The notes: generated from the sequence alone by a model not told the origin. Positions 22,789 to 34,760 are shown, counted from the stretch's first letter. The stretch is DNA of 64,000 nt from Elasticomyces elasticus (GCA_035926095.1 JAVRQT010000006.1:1-64000); one strand, 5' to 3'. Numbers and translations: made by a program.

Positions 22789-24703
22789 GCACTGCTCATA
22801 GCAGCTACCCGGCCAAGGCTGGGTGCCCGCACGGACAGCGACCTCACCTTCGCCCAGCTCAGCAAATGGGTTCACAGTTGTGTGAGCAGCCACTCTGAAT
22901 GCCATCAACCCCATCGACCGGGAGCAGCGCCATACATTCCCACAAGACTCCTGGATCTTGGCGAATCCGCATCGTCCGCTATCAGACTCGTGGAAGCAAT
23001 GAAGACTGGAGTGCCTGGGCCGTATGCAACTCTAAGGTCGGTCTTTGCCCAGTGCATGTGCTGATTCCCCCTACTTACAAGAAGTAGCCATTGCTGGGGC
23101 GGCATTGCCTTCACGTGTCTTACGGAGGACAATCACGCCGAGCTTCAACAAAACATCGACGTCGCGAGTCTCCCACTGACATTCCAGGACGCCATCTTTG
23201 TTGCACGCCGGCTACAGATACGGTGGCTGTGGGTGAGTGAGCAGATAAAAACGACTCGTCAAAAAGTTAATGGCGTTGCGAGAGCTGACACTCACACCAA
23301 ATAGATTGACAGTTTGTGCATTCAGCAAGATTCGGCGAAGGATTGGAGACACGAGGCTGCGCTGATGGCCCAAGTGTACGGCAGCTCGCACTGCAACATA
23401 GCCGCGGCGAATGCTCATAACGGCACCAAAGGACTTTTTCGTCATCGTCGTTGGGCTGCATTGCCACCGTCCTCAGTACAGATACGCTGGCGAGACCAGC
23501 CATTGAGCTGTAAGGTGATCAGAGAGGACTTTTGGAGCGGCGAGCTGCTGTCTGAGCCACTCCATGTGCGAGCGTGGGTATATCAAGGTACGGACACAAT
23601 CTTGACCAAATAGCTTGTGCACTTTAGACTGACTGGTCGAAGAGCGCATGCTGGCGCCTAGGACGGTACACTTCGGCAAGCGTCAGATCATGTGGCAATG
23701 CGCGAGTCTGACTGCCTGTGAGAGCATGCCAGACGGTCTCCCAACGGCACTCAGCGACTTGACCACAGAGGAACGTACGTGGAGACGATCGCTGCCTCTG
23801 TTGACCCGTCACGAAAACCTATCAAAAGACCAACTCGCCAACATGCAGCGCATGTGGCGTACCAGCGTTGAGGGCTATACACAGTGCAGCCTCACGAAGC
23901 AGAGGGATAAGCTGGTTGCTATCGCTGGCATCGCCAATATGGTGCAAGTGGCGCTCAACGAGGTGTACTTTGCAGGTCTGTGGCAGGAAAACCTGGTCGA
24001 ACAACTGGCTTGGCGAGTGAGTGCTGATGCGTCACTTCCGACAAGACAAGCCTCGCTGTGGCAGCAGTACCGAGCTCCATCCTGGGCCTGGCCCTCAGTT
24101 GAAGGGACGATCGAATTGCCGGTTCGGGTCTTACAGCATCGGGACTATGCTCTGGACATTGCTTACAGAAGTCCGCAGATTGAGCTGCTAGATCCAGCGA
24201 TCCCGCTGGGCGAGATCAAATCCGGCTCGCTGCGCGGGCGTGGGCAACTGTATACGATGGCATTCTCAAATACAGACTCTCCAAGGAAAGGGTGGACTTG
24301 GGGTGTGAAAACGGCGAAGAACCAACACACATGGTGCTATCTATTTCCCGATAGGCCCTTGAGCGCGCTTGCCATGCACAAAAATCGGATCTACGGCCAA
24401 GAGAGGGGTCCGGAGCGCTCGATGGTGGACATCGACTCGAACAGTGTGATCCTGACGGTCCTTATGTTGGCGTACACTTTTCGGCCCAAGGGTCAGCCGC
24501 CAGAAGGCTATACCGTTCATGCCTTGGCTCTGCAGCACGCCGGAAGTCGTGGGACGTATAGTCGGGTTGGACTGATTGCATTTCGCAGTCTTTCCGCCGA
24601 AAGTTGGGCGCTGCTGCAACAGGCTCGATTACGTTCGCGCGAGGCCGCATGGTCCGAGGCCTTCGATGACATGAGCGGCTTTCACACTGTGGTGCTGGTT
24701 TAG
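22789..24703 (+). CDS. HET-domain (heterokaryon incompatibility) protein
   Basis: HET domains act in fungal nonself recognition and programmed cell death. Four exons fit: about 22789-23036, 23085-23232 (or from 23082), 23305-23587 and 23643-24703, with introns 23037-23084, 23233-23304 and 23588-23642. Spliced, the protein shows PTRLLDLGE, YATLSSHCWGG, LPLTFQDAIFVARRL, RWLWIDSLCIQQDS, the ALMAQVYGSSHCNIAAA block, and then RAWVYQERMLAPRTVHFGK. These are the successive hallmarks of the HET domain. The C-terminal 250 residues are typical of the variable region of this family. The true start is uncertain: the frame is open from 22789 and AGCAG at 22801 may be an acceptor for an upstream exon. The gene ends 96 bp from the stop of the convergent NLR-like gene. 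Confidence 0.85.
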
Positions 24704-24799
24704 GACCTCGCTACATGCTGATATCAATAGACCTCAACGGATCAGCAGACCTTGAACGGTTCTCATACCTCCATGCTCGGCGAGTGACACTGGTGTGTC

Positions 24800-27700
24800 T
24801 CAATCACTCGCCAGCCCTTTGATAGCATTGGTCTCTGCCTCATGAAGACTTGCTAAGAGTTTTGCAGACGCTCCATGATCCTCGGCCAATTGCGATGGCA
24901 ATTTTCCCATGCTATCGCGCTGCAACACCCGGGCACCTGCATCAAGCAACACTCCCATAGCTTGCGGCTCGTTTGTTCGTACGCACTCGTGGAACAGCCT
25001 CTGTACCTTTTCATGAGACACCGAAAGGCGAGCATGTCTGTTCACGAGTCTGATGGCGATGGCCCAATAATTGCCTTGAATTGCCAGATACAACGCGGTG
25101 TGTCCGTCTCCGTCACACCTGTCTATGTCGAGGTCAACGTAGCCATCCAAAAGGGCCGTAACAAGGTCCTCCGCATCTGCAATATCGCTTCCTAGCTGTA
25201 TGATAGCTAGCAGCAACGCGGTAAGCCCTGCAGCGTTCATTATGCTTCCAGACACACGGCCGTCCTCCAGCAATGCCTGCAACACAGCTAGGTTGCCTGC
25301 CTCGATTGCGCAGTGTAAGACTGTATAACCAAGCGGGTTGCGTTCGGTCAATTCTTCACTCGAAACCTGGCTCAGTTCCTCCGCTGTGTATACGCTTGAG
25401 TCGTGCAGAATGGTCTGCCACAAGCGAGCGGTGGCGCCACTTGAGCTCGAAGGTCCGCCAGTCGTAATGTCAAGCATGTGTCCAATCTCAGATTGACGGT
25501 ACAACGCTGCGATATCCGATGGGATCATGCCGTCCTTGTTCTTGATACTTCGGTCAGCGCCAGCCTTCAAAAGCGTGCGGACAGTCTCTGGGCCGCAAAA
25601 TCCACCGAGAGCGGCACAATGCAGAGCGGTCCAGCCCCTGTGGTCTTTCGCGTCCACATTCAGCCCTTGGTCAAGAAGGTATGCGGTGATTGTGACGAAT
25701 TCATCGTCCAGCGCAGCGTAGTGGAGAAGCGTGCGACCTAATGCATCCGCGTGTGAAATATCTGCACCGCTCTGATGCAGCTTCTTCATGATGCTGAGAC
25801 GGTTGTTCTCTGGTATGCTTTCATCGTTCCAATTTGCAGATTCGAGCAGAATCATTGGCGCACTACGCCCTAGCAAAGTTTCAGAGACGTTGACAAGTCG
25901 TTCGAAATCCATCCTTCCAGTCAGTTGGCGAACTACAGTGGCACTGCCAACCTCGGCAGCTATGTGTAGCGCCGTTCTCCCATGGATGTTCTGAGCGGTG
26001 ATGGCAAGATCAGATTTGCGAGTGAATGTCTCCGTAAGCTCTTCCCTACGCAGTCTGATGGCTAGCATGTAGGCTGTCTCGCCGTCGCTGTTGCCGCAAG
26101 GAGCGTTCAGTGCCTTTGCGGAATATCGAGCAAGCAGTGCTTGTAGCAGGAATAAGTCACCATTAAAGACGGCTTGTTGCAGTGCTGTCTCTCCCCGTGG
26201 ACCAGTGATATCGATATCCGAACCAGCTTCAAGGAGCTTTTGCACGAACGTCAAATGTCCCAGTCGGACGGCTATCATGAGCGGCGTCCATCCACTCCAC
26301 TTGTCAAGGACGTTGACGTCGAGATCTGGTTCAGTTTCAACGTAGTGGCACAGGAGCTTGGTCAACCCGAATGCTGCACAGAGGTGAAGCTTGTCACTGC
26401 CACCGCACCACTTCGACCCCTGATCCCGTCCTGTTGCAAGTATGTTGGCTTGCTTCAACGCGGGTGTGTGTTGGTAGAGTTGCAAAAACCGATACGTTGA
26501 CTCGTATGCACTCGACCAGTCAGAATGCCTGACATGAGAACCCCAGTGCTGCAGAGCATAGTACAAAAACGGCCGGCTCTCTAGGATCCTGAGCAAAGCG
26601 CCAACGTCATCAGCGTGGCGCGCAGAGTCTGTCGCGGCATTTGTCAGAGCACCGCAGCATATTGATGTCATGTCCAGGCGAACTTTCGACAACGCAGGTT
26701 TACAGTTCTCGTAGAGATAGATGCCGACAGTCTCGTGAAACGGCTGAACCCGAGCGGTGTAGCTAACGCCAATAGTCAAGAAGCCTCTCGTTATTCGCAG
26801 GATGGTCATTTCTGTCAGACGTCCTTCGTAGCTGGCACCACCCTTGCCGGGAAGATGCTGCAATGCTCCGGTCAGCTCGTGGAAGGAAAGTGGTCTTGCC
26901 TCCTGTGAAGCAGTAGCTACGACGGCAAGAGTGCTAAGCGCTAGGAACCGATCGATCTTGTCATCTTGATCCGTCACCTCGAGCATCAGTGTGTCGAAGT
27001 ATTTGACCTCATGCTGTGGCAGTCGATCCAGTACGTCCAGCACCTCATCCAGTGATTGTTTCTTGTGGAGGTAGTCTAGAAGTCAAAACCTCAGCATTTG
27101 TCCTCAAGATCAGGACATCCTACCAATCATTTCCTTACCTACGTAGAGCTTGGCCAGGACGAATACGCCTGCTGCTTTAGCAGCGATGGTGTCCTTGATG
27201 CTCTCGACCGTCTCCTCTGCATCACTTAGTCGTCTGCCCAAAGATGAGGAGTTCCGTATCTCCTCTTGCAGTCGAATTTGGACATAGTTGACCAACTCAG
27301 CTTGGGGGGTCTGCAACTCAACCTCGATAGAGTCGTAGGGCTCTCTTAATTCGTGGTCCCTAGTACATCGCAAGTCAGCATATCGTTCGTCAAGTTGTGA
27401 GCGGGCACTCACCTGTCTCGGCAATGATGATCCTCGTCGTAGCATGCCTGGCATAAATGAAAGTCGCCGTCATTACAGTGCGGGCATTGCCAGTACAGTA
27501 CGATGGTCTCATCGCGATCGCAATCGGAACGATCGCACTTGATCTTGAGTGCTTCAAGCTCGGCCCAATGAGTGCGAGACTGGACCAACATAAGCCTGAG
27601 TATGCCTAGGCTCTCCTTGAGGAAGCCGGCCAACTCCGCAACGAGCGACTCCTGCACAGCTTCGGGGAGGAAATCGAGCCCATCTACGATAAGAAAAACT

Positions 27701-28477
27701 CGCTTGAACTTGGCAGCCTCCGCATGCAAATGCGTTCTGATGTCGGCTAGTGAGGCGTCAATGGTGCTAGTTCCGCTGGATTTCCAGTCCTCCAGCACAT
27801 CGCTCCGCAGCCCAAGAGCGAGCCTGGTCGCTATAAGCTACCGCAGAATCGTACGAAGAACAGCCTCAGTTGCGCTCATGCTGGGCACGTTGAATAGGTG
27901 CAGGCCGCGATTATTAGTGCGCTGCAGGTATAACGAGACGACTGCGGTATGCTCGTCGGTGGTCTTCTCGACCTCTGCAGCTACTGCGGCAGCGAATGTT
28001 GTCTGCAAGAGTTCAGCACCGGCGCCGGCTTTCGAAGACACATTGCAGGGTCTAACAGACCTTTCCAGATCGAGGTTCGCCGTAGCAGTGGAGCTGCCAT
28101 GGCCTACCTTGACACCAATGTAGATATTGTTGCGACTCGAAGAACCAGTTGCGCACTTCCGTGTACCCAGCCAGGAGTTGCTTCCGAGCAGCTCGAAAGT
28201 CGAAGGGTGACAGTTTTTCCAGAACTGCCAGGTCGTTGCTACTACCTCGACCTAGATTGTTACGATAGAGTCGATGGAATATAGCTCGTGGTGCAAGGGC
28301 AGACTGTTCTTGCTGATCTTCTTGCTCTGTCCGAGCCTGCTGACGTCCGAGCAGCTCGGTGATGTGCCGCAAGTGTTGCATGCGTACGTCTAGAAGCTTT
28401 TTATTGATCAAGTTCTTTAGGCGGTTGGTTGTTTGCGGCGGGTCAGCCTCCACGGCCTTAATTTGACCTTGCTCCAT
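24800..28477 (-). CDS. NACHT-ZZ-ankyrin NLR-like protein, one in-frame stop
   Basis: Exons 28477-28061, 28002-27413, 27359-27139 and 27075-24800 (introns 28003-28060, 27360-27412, 27076-27138) join to one frame of 1167 codons. In order: an N-terminal helical region; Walker A GEPRSGKTTF rebuilt across intron 1; a Walker-B-like KRVFLIVDGLDFL; a ZZ-like zinc-binding segment CPHCNDGDFHLCQACY near the end of exon 2; a winged-helix-like region; and roughly ten ankyrin repeats (such as GRTALHIAA, GWTALHCAALGG, GHTALYLAI) to the C-terminus. This is the layout of fungal STAND/NLR proteins used in nonself recognition. A TAG at 27840-27838 (TILR-stop-LIATRL, probably a former CAG) interrupts the NACHT domain, so this allele may be dead or depend on readthrough. 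The ATG at 28477 is chosen over an upstream GTG. Confidence 0.84.
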
Positions 28478-28692
28478 ATCGGTCGATGGATGCAAGATGG
28501 ACGTCAAAAACGGGCACAGAAAGTGCAGAACCGCGTCGAGGCGCCTACGCCGTGTGTGCCTCACATGCTGGCCCCCAACGCCAAGAATAATAGCAGATTG
28601 GATTATGCAGCTGGACGCCTGAAAACGCCAATACGCTCCTGCTTTTTAATGCGACTCACGCTCGTTATCTTTATCTCTCGGAGCGCAACGAG
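28478..28692. promoter_or_regulatory. Divergent promoter region between NLR-like and S41 peptidase genes
   Basis: 215 bp separate the two ATGs of these divergently transcribed genes, so both promoters must lie here or overlap the neighbour. CTTTTTAATG near 28643 is AT-rich. No motif can be named. Confidence 0.45.
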
Positions 28693-31610
28693 ATGAAACG
28701 ACCTTCTGCTCATCAGGCTCTCTTGCTCGTATCGGCAATACTCATTACTGGCTCCGCAGCAATAGTCGATCTGAACAGAGATCCTCCGCAACCTCAGTCG
28801 ACCATATGTGGCGACATAGTTAGTGCTAACCTGGAGTACGGTAGGCGAATACATCCAGTCTTTCAGCTTCAATACAGTGCTAACGAGCAGTAGACCAGTG
28901 GTGGTGTGAGTCTGGGCCTGACCACTTCCATGTCGAACATCAACAGTTGCTGATCCTTGTCCTCGACAGTCCTCGCGTCGGATGCGATCGACTGTCTGAC
29001 AAGCATACCCTTCAACGCGGCTGTCGCTAGTCGCTTCCTCCAGTACTACAATGAGACACTTCAGTTCCAGAGTACTTTGGCATACCTGAAGGATCCTCCT
29101 GTGGAGTATCAGCAGCCTGCTGTTGATGTTGTCGGTGGCCTACAAGATATACTGGAGAAGGTCAACAACGGCTACTACCTCAATCAATATGCGTTCGAGG
29201 CCGACGTCCAATCGCTTAGCCAGAGGACACATGATTCGCACACAACACTTTATGCTGGTGTCATGAATGAGTTTACATTTGCTAGGTGCGTGTGTCTAAC
29301 CACGAGGACCACTATCAAGCGCTGACTGTGAATATCAGCCCATTCTACCTTGTGTCAGTGTCGCCTGATGGTAAGCAGGCTCCAAGCGTGTACATCTACG
29401 GTAGGTCAGACTCCGGTCGCTGGCATGCAGTCATCTAACACCAGCATAGGCGAGCTCGTCGAGTGTCGCGCTAACGCCAGCTGTGTTCCATCTCCAATCA
29501 CGACTATCAACACAGTTCCAGTGGTGGACTATCTGTCAGAATTCGCTAGGAACAATAGTTTTGGGATGGTCGAACCTCATGCGGACTGGAATCAGCTGTT
29601 TGTGACCCCAGCGCAACTTATTACCGGCAGCGCGAACGCCTTCTCCGGAGGTGCGACCTTCTACCCTGGCGATGAGATGATACTGGAGTTTGGTGACAAT
29701 CGCCCAGCGCAGAACTACTCGTGGCTTGCATTTTATAACAGCCCAGGCTACACTGGACCGCTCGCGACGGGCGGAGACTTCTACAACTTCTTTGTCCTCA
29801 ATCTCGCTCCTGCCAACTACAATACGACCTCCACAGCATATTATGCAAGCCTCCCCACATATAACTCAACAACTGTCAAAACCAACCAGACCTATCTGAC
29901 GTCGTGGCACTCTGTGGCATCTGCCTACCCGGCCGATACGTTGAGCCACCAAAAGAAACTGTCCCTCACCTCTTCCGGAAGCATTACGAGCTACATGCTG
30001 CGGGACATATCGACTGCTGTGCTGAGCATCCCAACTTTCAATGCTTACTCGGATATCGAGACCTTCAGTGGCGCGCTGATAGACTTTGTCGACCAGGCAA
30101 GGAAGCTCAATGCTAGCAAGGTTATCATCGATCTGCAACAGAATACTGGCGGCCTCGAAGCGTTGGCATTCGAGGTGTTCAGACAGGTGTGTCATCTTGA
30201 GCATGTATCAGCGAACGCGCTAATGATGGACAGTTCTTCCCTGGTGTCACTCCTTTCGCTGGCAGCCGCATGCGATCACATGGAATGGCCAACATCCTCG
30301 GTGATACAATGACTCGATATTTCCAAAATCTTCCCGCGAATTCGTCAGAATATGAGTACTACATATTCGAGGACTGAGTCGTCACCGACAGGCTCAATGC
30401 GCAGACGGGCCAAAACTTCTCCTCTTGGGCCGAATTCTTTGGGCCGCGGATGCTGCATAATGACACGTTCTCGCTCACTGAACAATACAATCTGTCAAGC
30501 CAGGTTTTCGCCGAGGGCGCCTTGAACATTGATTTCCCGAATTGCTACTACAATCAGACATGCGACTCGACCGCTCCGTGGGCACCGGACAATATCACAT
30601 TACTCACCGATGGTACCTGCACGTCCACCTGCGCCCTCTTCGTGGAGATGATGCGGCAAGATGCTGGTGTGCACGTTGTAGTAATTGGAGGTCGCCCAGA
30701 GGAAGGGCCGATGCAGTCAGCAAGTGGTTCAAGAGGTGCCTTGTCATACAGCAGCGATCAGTTGGACGGTGATATGTGGCAAGCTGGTAACGTGAACGAC
30801 ACTGCGGCAGCACTACTTCCACAGATTCGGGATCCAGCAATGCAGATTTGGTACGCTGGTGTCAACCTAAGGGATCAAATCCGGCCGAACGCAACTGTAC
30901 CCAACCAATTCCGCTACCTACCAGCTGACTGCCGGCTCTACTGGACGTTCGCGAACTTCAATGATTATGGCCGTTTGTGGCACGATGTCTACGCCGCCAT
31001 TTTCAAGGGCGGTAGTCTTTGTGTACCAGGATCGGTCAACGTGACCAGTCCACCAGAGACGAAGTCACTGCATGAGCGATCCCTCACCACGCGAGACACC
31101 AGCCTGGCGGACTACATAAAGTCAGGCGTTGGTCTATCAACGCCGACTACAGACGATCAGATGTTCGGCATGCAGGACTCTTTGACCGCTCCCGCGCCCA
31201 TAACGTTTTGCGAGAACCGCTTGGGTCAACCAGATCAGTCTCTGTGCGCCCAGACCCCCGGCGCTGCATGTGCCCCGATCGACTTTCCATGTGGAAGTAA
31301 GGTATGCAAGGGTGGACGATGCAATATAAAGAAGAACCCCAATCAGCACCATGTCTGTGTATCGAGCTGCAAATACACCAGCAACAACGGCGGGTTCTGC
31401 AACGGTGCGGAGGTCTGCCAGCCGCTCACGTCCATCAGCTCGATCCAGAGGAACAGCATCATCGGGCTAGCGAACCCGCAAGCGAATTACGACATTTCAA
31501 GTGGACTATGCCTACCGCAGCTGGGTGATTGGCAGAGGCTGTCTTGTACCTGGTTGTTCAAGAGTAACAGTCACTACCAGGAAATGGCTCAGGGAAGGTA
31601 CAGCAAGTAG
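28693..31610 (+). CDS. Secreted S41-family peptidase-like protein, one in-frame stop
   Basis: Five exons fit: 28693-28840, 28970-29285, 29339-29400, 29450-30186 and 30234-31610, giving one frame of 879 codons. Residues 1-22 look like a signal peptide (ALLLVSAILITGSAA). The body matches fungal ClpP/crotonase-fold S41 proteins: ECLTS-like IDCLTSIPFNAAVA, STLAYLKDPPVEYQQPAVD, THDSHTTLYAGV, VYIYGELVECRA, KVIIDLQQNTGG and, after the stop, LTDGTCTSTCALFVEMMRQ, the region of the expected nucleophile Ser. Many N-glycosylation sites fit secretion. The C-terminal 130 residues are cysteine-rich (CGSKVCKGGRC). TGA at 30375-30377 interrupts the frame between FED and VVTDRL. The coding sense is otherwise intact on both sides, so it is a young lesion, an error, or readthrough. 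Confidence 0.82.
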
Positions 31611-32113
31611 CTCGAACGCGTTGCATTTCACACGCCGCTGATCACCACAACAAGCGCACTATGCTTACTTTTTGGCTAAGCAAACTGATGGGTGTAAGAC
31701 TTGGATGCGTGCCATCTCGAAACCGCCAAGTAGCTACGAGCTGCGGCCATCGGTCTCAGCTTGTTGTCTCGGTGGACTTAGACAGAGATATCTCGCAGCT
31801 AGGGTAAGTCTATTTTTGAGACACCCGCTAACCCTGCCACTCATCGCTTCAAGCTCCACTGAGCTCAAGCACCACTACTCATCAATGGCATCACCTTACT
31901 CCCCAAGTTTTCTGACCATCGCCATGATCCTCTTCAGCTCCCTGGATACCCATCCTCCACTCACACCAGCATGCTGCAGTCATTCCCGTGCCTTCCTCAC
32001 TTTAGTGTTGCGGCAGTACCATGGGTCATTGTAGATGGTCCTAGGTATGATAGGTCATTTCCCATTGCGATACTGAACTACTCCTCATAGCACACGACGC
32101 CGCGCATGAGACT
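31611..32113. other. Intergenic between two convergent genes
   Basis: Shared 3' flank of the peptidase and kelch genes. Nothing recognised. Confidence 0.6.
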
Positions 32114-33169
32114 TCAGAATTTGCCTGTGTTCCGCTCGTCTTGATACTTCGGTTTGAACGAATCAAACCATCCGGTCGGATGTGCAGCCTCCTTCAATCC
32201 ACCACAGGGAATATATATTCTCCCTCCTACGCTCACCGCTCCTGTTCCATGCCTCGGGATCGGCATATTGGTCAGCCTTATCCAACTATCCGCTCTTGTA
32301 TCGTACACCTCTACTTCCTCAAAGATTCCCCTTTCATTGTCAGGATTTCCTTCCCCTCCAAAACAGAAGATCTCATATCGTACTGCAGCACAAGCCAGCC
32401 CACCTCGAGCCGTAGGCATTGGAGACATCGTGCGCCACGAAAGTGGATTGCCAAGATCAAGAGCGTGCACAGAATCCGCAAAGCCGCTGATACCATCCTC
32501 ACGGCCGCCCACAACATAGAAGACTCCCTTGACGACTGCACCGCCGACGTGTTGGCGCGGCTGTGGAAGGGGAGGAAAGTACGTGTACCAAGCACCAGAA
32601 GAAACATTGTACGACGAGACTGTGCTGACGCTGTCTTGTGTCCCATTGTTCGTAAGATCGAGATATGTCATACCGCCGGCCAGATAGATGACATCGTCCA
32701 GCACACCCACAGCGGAAGACGCTCGAGCCGTACCATTGGGCATAGAAGTGATCTCTGTCCAGCTATCATTCCCAGGATGATACACGTAGCTCTCACCTCG
32801 CGCGGTCCAGTTGGCTCCGCCCGACAGGGCGCCGAGGAGGTAAATTTTTCCGTTAACGGTCGCAACATTGAGATGATTGAGCGGTTGCGGAAGAGGCGCC
32901 GAGACGTGCCACAACTCTTCAGATATTTGGTAGTACTCGGCGCGGTTAATGGTGTTGAGTTCGCCGGAATCGCTTGTTGCAACGCCACCGAGAACGTAGA
33001 TATCGTCGTCAAGACTGACTACGGCGTGTTCCTGTCGTGGACCTTGTCCAATCAAGTTGTGGCGCGTCCAGACGTCCGTCTCCCCAACGTCTTGAATTTG
33101 AACTGGGCGGTACTGCGGGGATGCTGCTAAAGAGGGCACGAGTAATGCGAGTGCGGCGATATGTAGCAT
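32114..33169 (-). CDS. Secreted kelch-repeat protein
   Basis: Intronless 351-residue protein starting at ATG 33169, with a signal peptide (MLHIAALALLVPSLAAS). It carries about five to six kelch repeats with the expected GG and W spacing: DIYVLGGVA, KIYLLGALSGG, VIYLAGGMT, VFYVVGGRE, EIFCFGGEG and RIYIPCGG. This predicts a secreted beta-propeller. No catalytic residues of galactose oxidase (the Cys-Tyr cofactor and copper ligands) are evident, and the N-terminal and C-terminal domains of that enzyme are absent, so a binding rather than oxidase role is more likely. The sequence appears intact, unlike the neighbouring peptidase gene. Confidence 0.85.
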   Translation of the reverse strand: MLHIAALALLVPSLAASPQYRPVQIQDVGETDVWTRHNLIGQGPRQEHAVVSLDDDIYVLGGVATSDSGELNTINRAEYYQISEELWHVSAPLPQPLNHLNVATVNGKIYLLGALSGGANWTARGESYVYHPGNDSWTEITSMPNGTARASSAVGVLDDVIYLAGGMTYLDLTNNGTQDSVSTVSSYNVSSGAWYTYFPPLPQPRQHVGGAVVKGVFYVVGGREDGISGFADSVHALDLGNPLSWRTMSPMPTARGGLACAAVRYEIFCFGGEGNPDNERGIFEEVEVYDTRADSWIRLTNMPIPRHGTGAVSVGGRIYIPCGGLKEAAHPTGWFDSFKPKYQDERNTGKF

Positions 33170-33581
33170 CTTGGGTGAACAAGATGACAAGGCGGTGATG
33201 GTTGAGGGTATAGATGTTGTCCATGAGAGCTACAATGACATCTTTGTCGTTCATATATCCTTCGAGCATTTATTAAGCAAATCGTTGCGCACGACGGTTC
33301 CAGGTCCGCTCAGGTGAAGTCGGACCAACTGAGGCCTACGACGCGGCTTCGAATCACTAAAGGTTCCGCCATGGCGATCCTTCCGTTGAATGGCGAACTT
33401 GTCGGGCTCTCGCTATTCCCGTGCATACGGGAACCCATTGGTAAATTAAGCCGGCACGGGTTTTCGGACATGTCTTGAAGTGATACGATGTACAATGTTC
33501 TTACTGCTGTATCCTTCTTAATTGGGGAGCATAAAGAGATGCAAATGGAAAAATTCCGGGGTTTTCAGTCCGGTCTTTGTC
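33170..33581. other. Intergenic, upstream of the kelch gene
   Basis: Upstream flank of the kelch gene and 3' flank of the kinase gene. No further gene seen. Confidence 0.55.
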
Positions 33582-34760
33582 CTACACATGGATTGTTCCT
33601 GGCGCCGACCAGACACGTTTCGGCAATGCACCATAAGCTTCTGCCATGCCATCCCGCTGTGCTCTGAGATCCTCCGTACCGCCCAGCAACCCTTTGTACT
33701 TATGTGCGGTTGCTTGTGGTCTGGCTGTGGGTTTAGGCTCAAGACACCACGCCAACGACTTTTCAAGCCCACGCAGGGTCTGTCTCGGGTACTCCTTCCG
33801 CAGCTGCAAACGCCCAGTTTCCCTGTTGCAGGGCCACAGCTCGTGCGTGGAAAGCTCGTAGACCACCCCTCCAAGTTGGTAGATATCTGAGGCGGTAGTC
33901 ACAATGTTGGGATTGCGGTGAGCTTGCGCGTACAGTTCCTTGTTGATCGTCTTCAGAGCTGAGATTGCGCGGACCTCAGGAGCAAGATACTCCTCGGTGC
34001 CTGCGGTACCCTTAGACTGACTTGCGAGTCGCGAAGAGCCGAAGTCGGTGAGCACGATATCTGGAAGGCCGGATGGGCTTGCAGTTGGGTTGCCATTGGT
34101 CGGCCAGCGAAGTAGCACATTGTCAGGCTTGATTTCGGCGTGTATTACAGCTTCGTGGTTTGCATCCTCGACATACTCGTCGCTGGCACTCCTTCGCAGA
34201 CCATGATGTGTGTAGGCAAGAGCCTCCGCCAGACTGACGAAGACGTGCAAAAGGAACACTTCCGGAACCAAACATCGTCGATGCCTCCTTGCAACAGGAT
34301 ATGGACTGCAGTGGCGCGGCTTCAGCTTGGCGAAATGATCGAGCTGGTCTGCGAGATCGCCGCCGGAGCAGTACTCCATAAACATCAGTCGACGACCTGG
34401 CTCATGCGAGGGCTCGATATTGAAAGCGCGGATGATGTTAGGATGGGGCTTCAGCTTGCCCAGCAGTATCTGCGCTTCCTGAGGATACCGATACATAGTC
34501 CCGCTGCTGTCTGGCTTCATGGCCTCTCGACGTTTGGTATGCTTGATGACGAGCAGTTTGTGGGATGTGTCTGACCGAGCGACGCATACTTCGCCTTGGG
34601 AGCCTAGCTTCAGCTTCTTAAGCCGCTCGTATGTGTCGTCGGAAGCTCGAAAATCGTCAGCTGTGGCGATCGGACTCTGGCGGAGCACTTTATCGCGGCC
34701 GGAAGACTGGTCGTCGTCCCGATGGACGTAGGCCAAGCGGGAGAGAATGCTGTTCATCAT
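33582..34760 (-). CDS. Protein kinase-like protein with altered HRD motif
   Basis: Single-exon frame of 392 residues from ATG 34760. Kinase landmarks: glycine loop LGSQGEVCVAR, the VAIK-type lysine in LLVIKH, a hinge MEYCSGGDLADQL, LTDFGSS (DFG) and GTEEYLAPEV (APE). The catalytic loop reads VIHAEIKPDN, so the usual HRD is HAE. The conserved Arg is Ala and the catalytic base Asp is Glu, while Lys and Asn of the loop are kept. That predicts weak or no phosphotransfer (a pseudokinase) unless Glu substitutes. The protein is otherwise a full-length kinase domain with short flanks. It resembles the second kinase of the window (39856-41583) in MEYCSGGDL/LEYCSGGDL, SVAEALAY/SVAETLAY and GLPDIVL segments. 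Confidence 0.85.
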   Translation of the reverse strand: MMNSILSRLAYVHRDDDQSSGRDKVLRQSPIATADDFRASDDTYERLKKLKLGSQGEVCVARSDTSHKLLVIKHTKRREAMKPDSSGTMYRYPQEAQILLGKLKPHPNIIRAFNIEPSHEPGRRLMFMEYCSGGDLADQLDHFAKLKPRHCSPYPVARRHRRCLVPEVFLLHVFVSLAEALAYTHHGLRRSASDEYVEDANHEAVIHAEIKPDNVLLRWPTNGNPTASPSGLPDIVLTDFGSSRLASQSKGTAGTEEYLAPEVRAISALKTINKELYAQAHRNPNIVTTASDIYQLGGVVYELSTHELWPCNRETGRLQLRKEYPRQTLRGLEKSLAWCLEPKPTARPQATAHKYKGLLGGTEDLRAQRDGMAEAYGALPKRVWSAPGTIHV

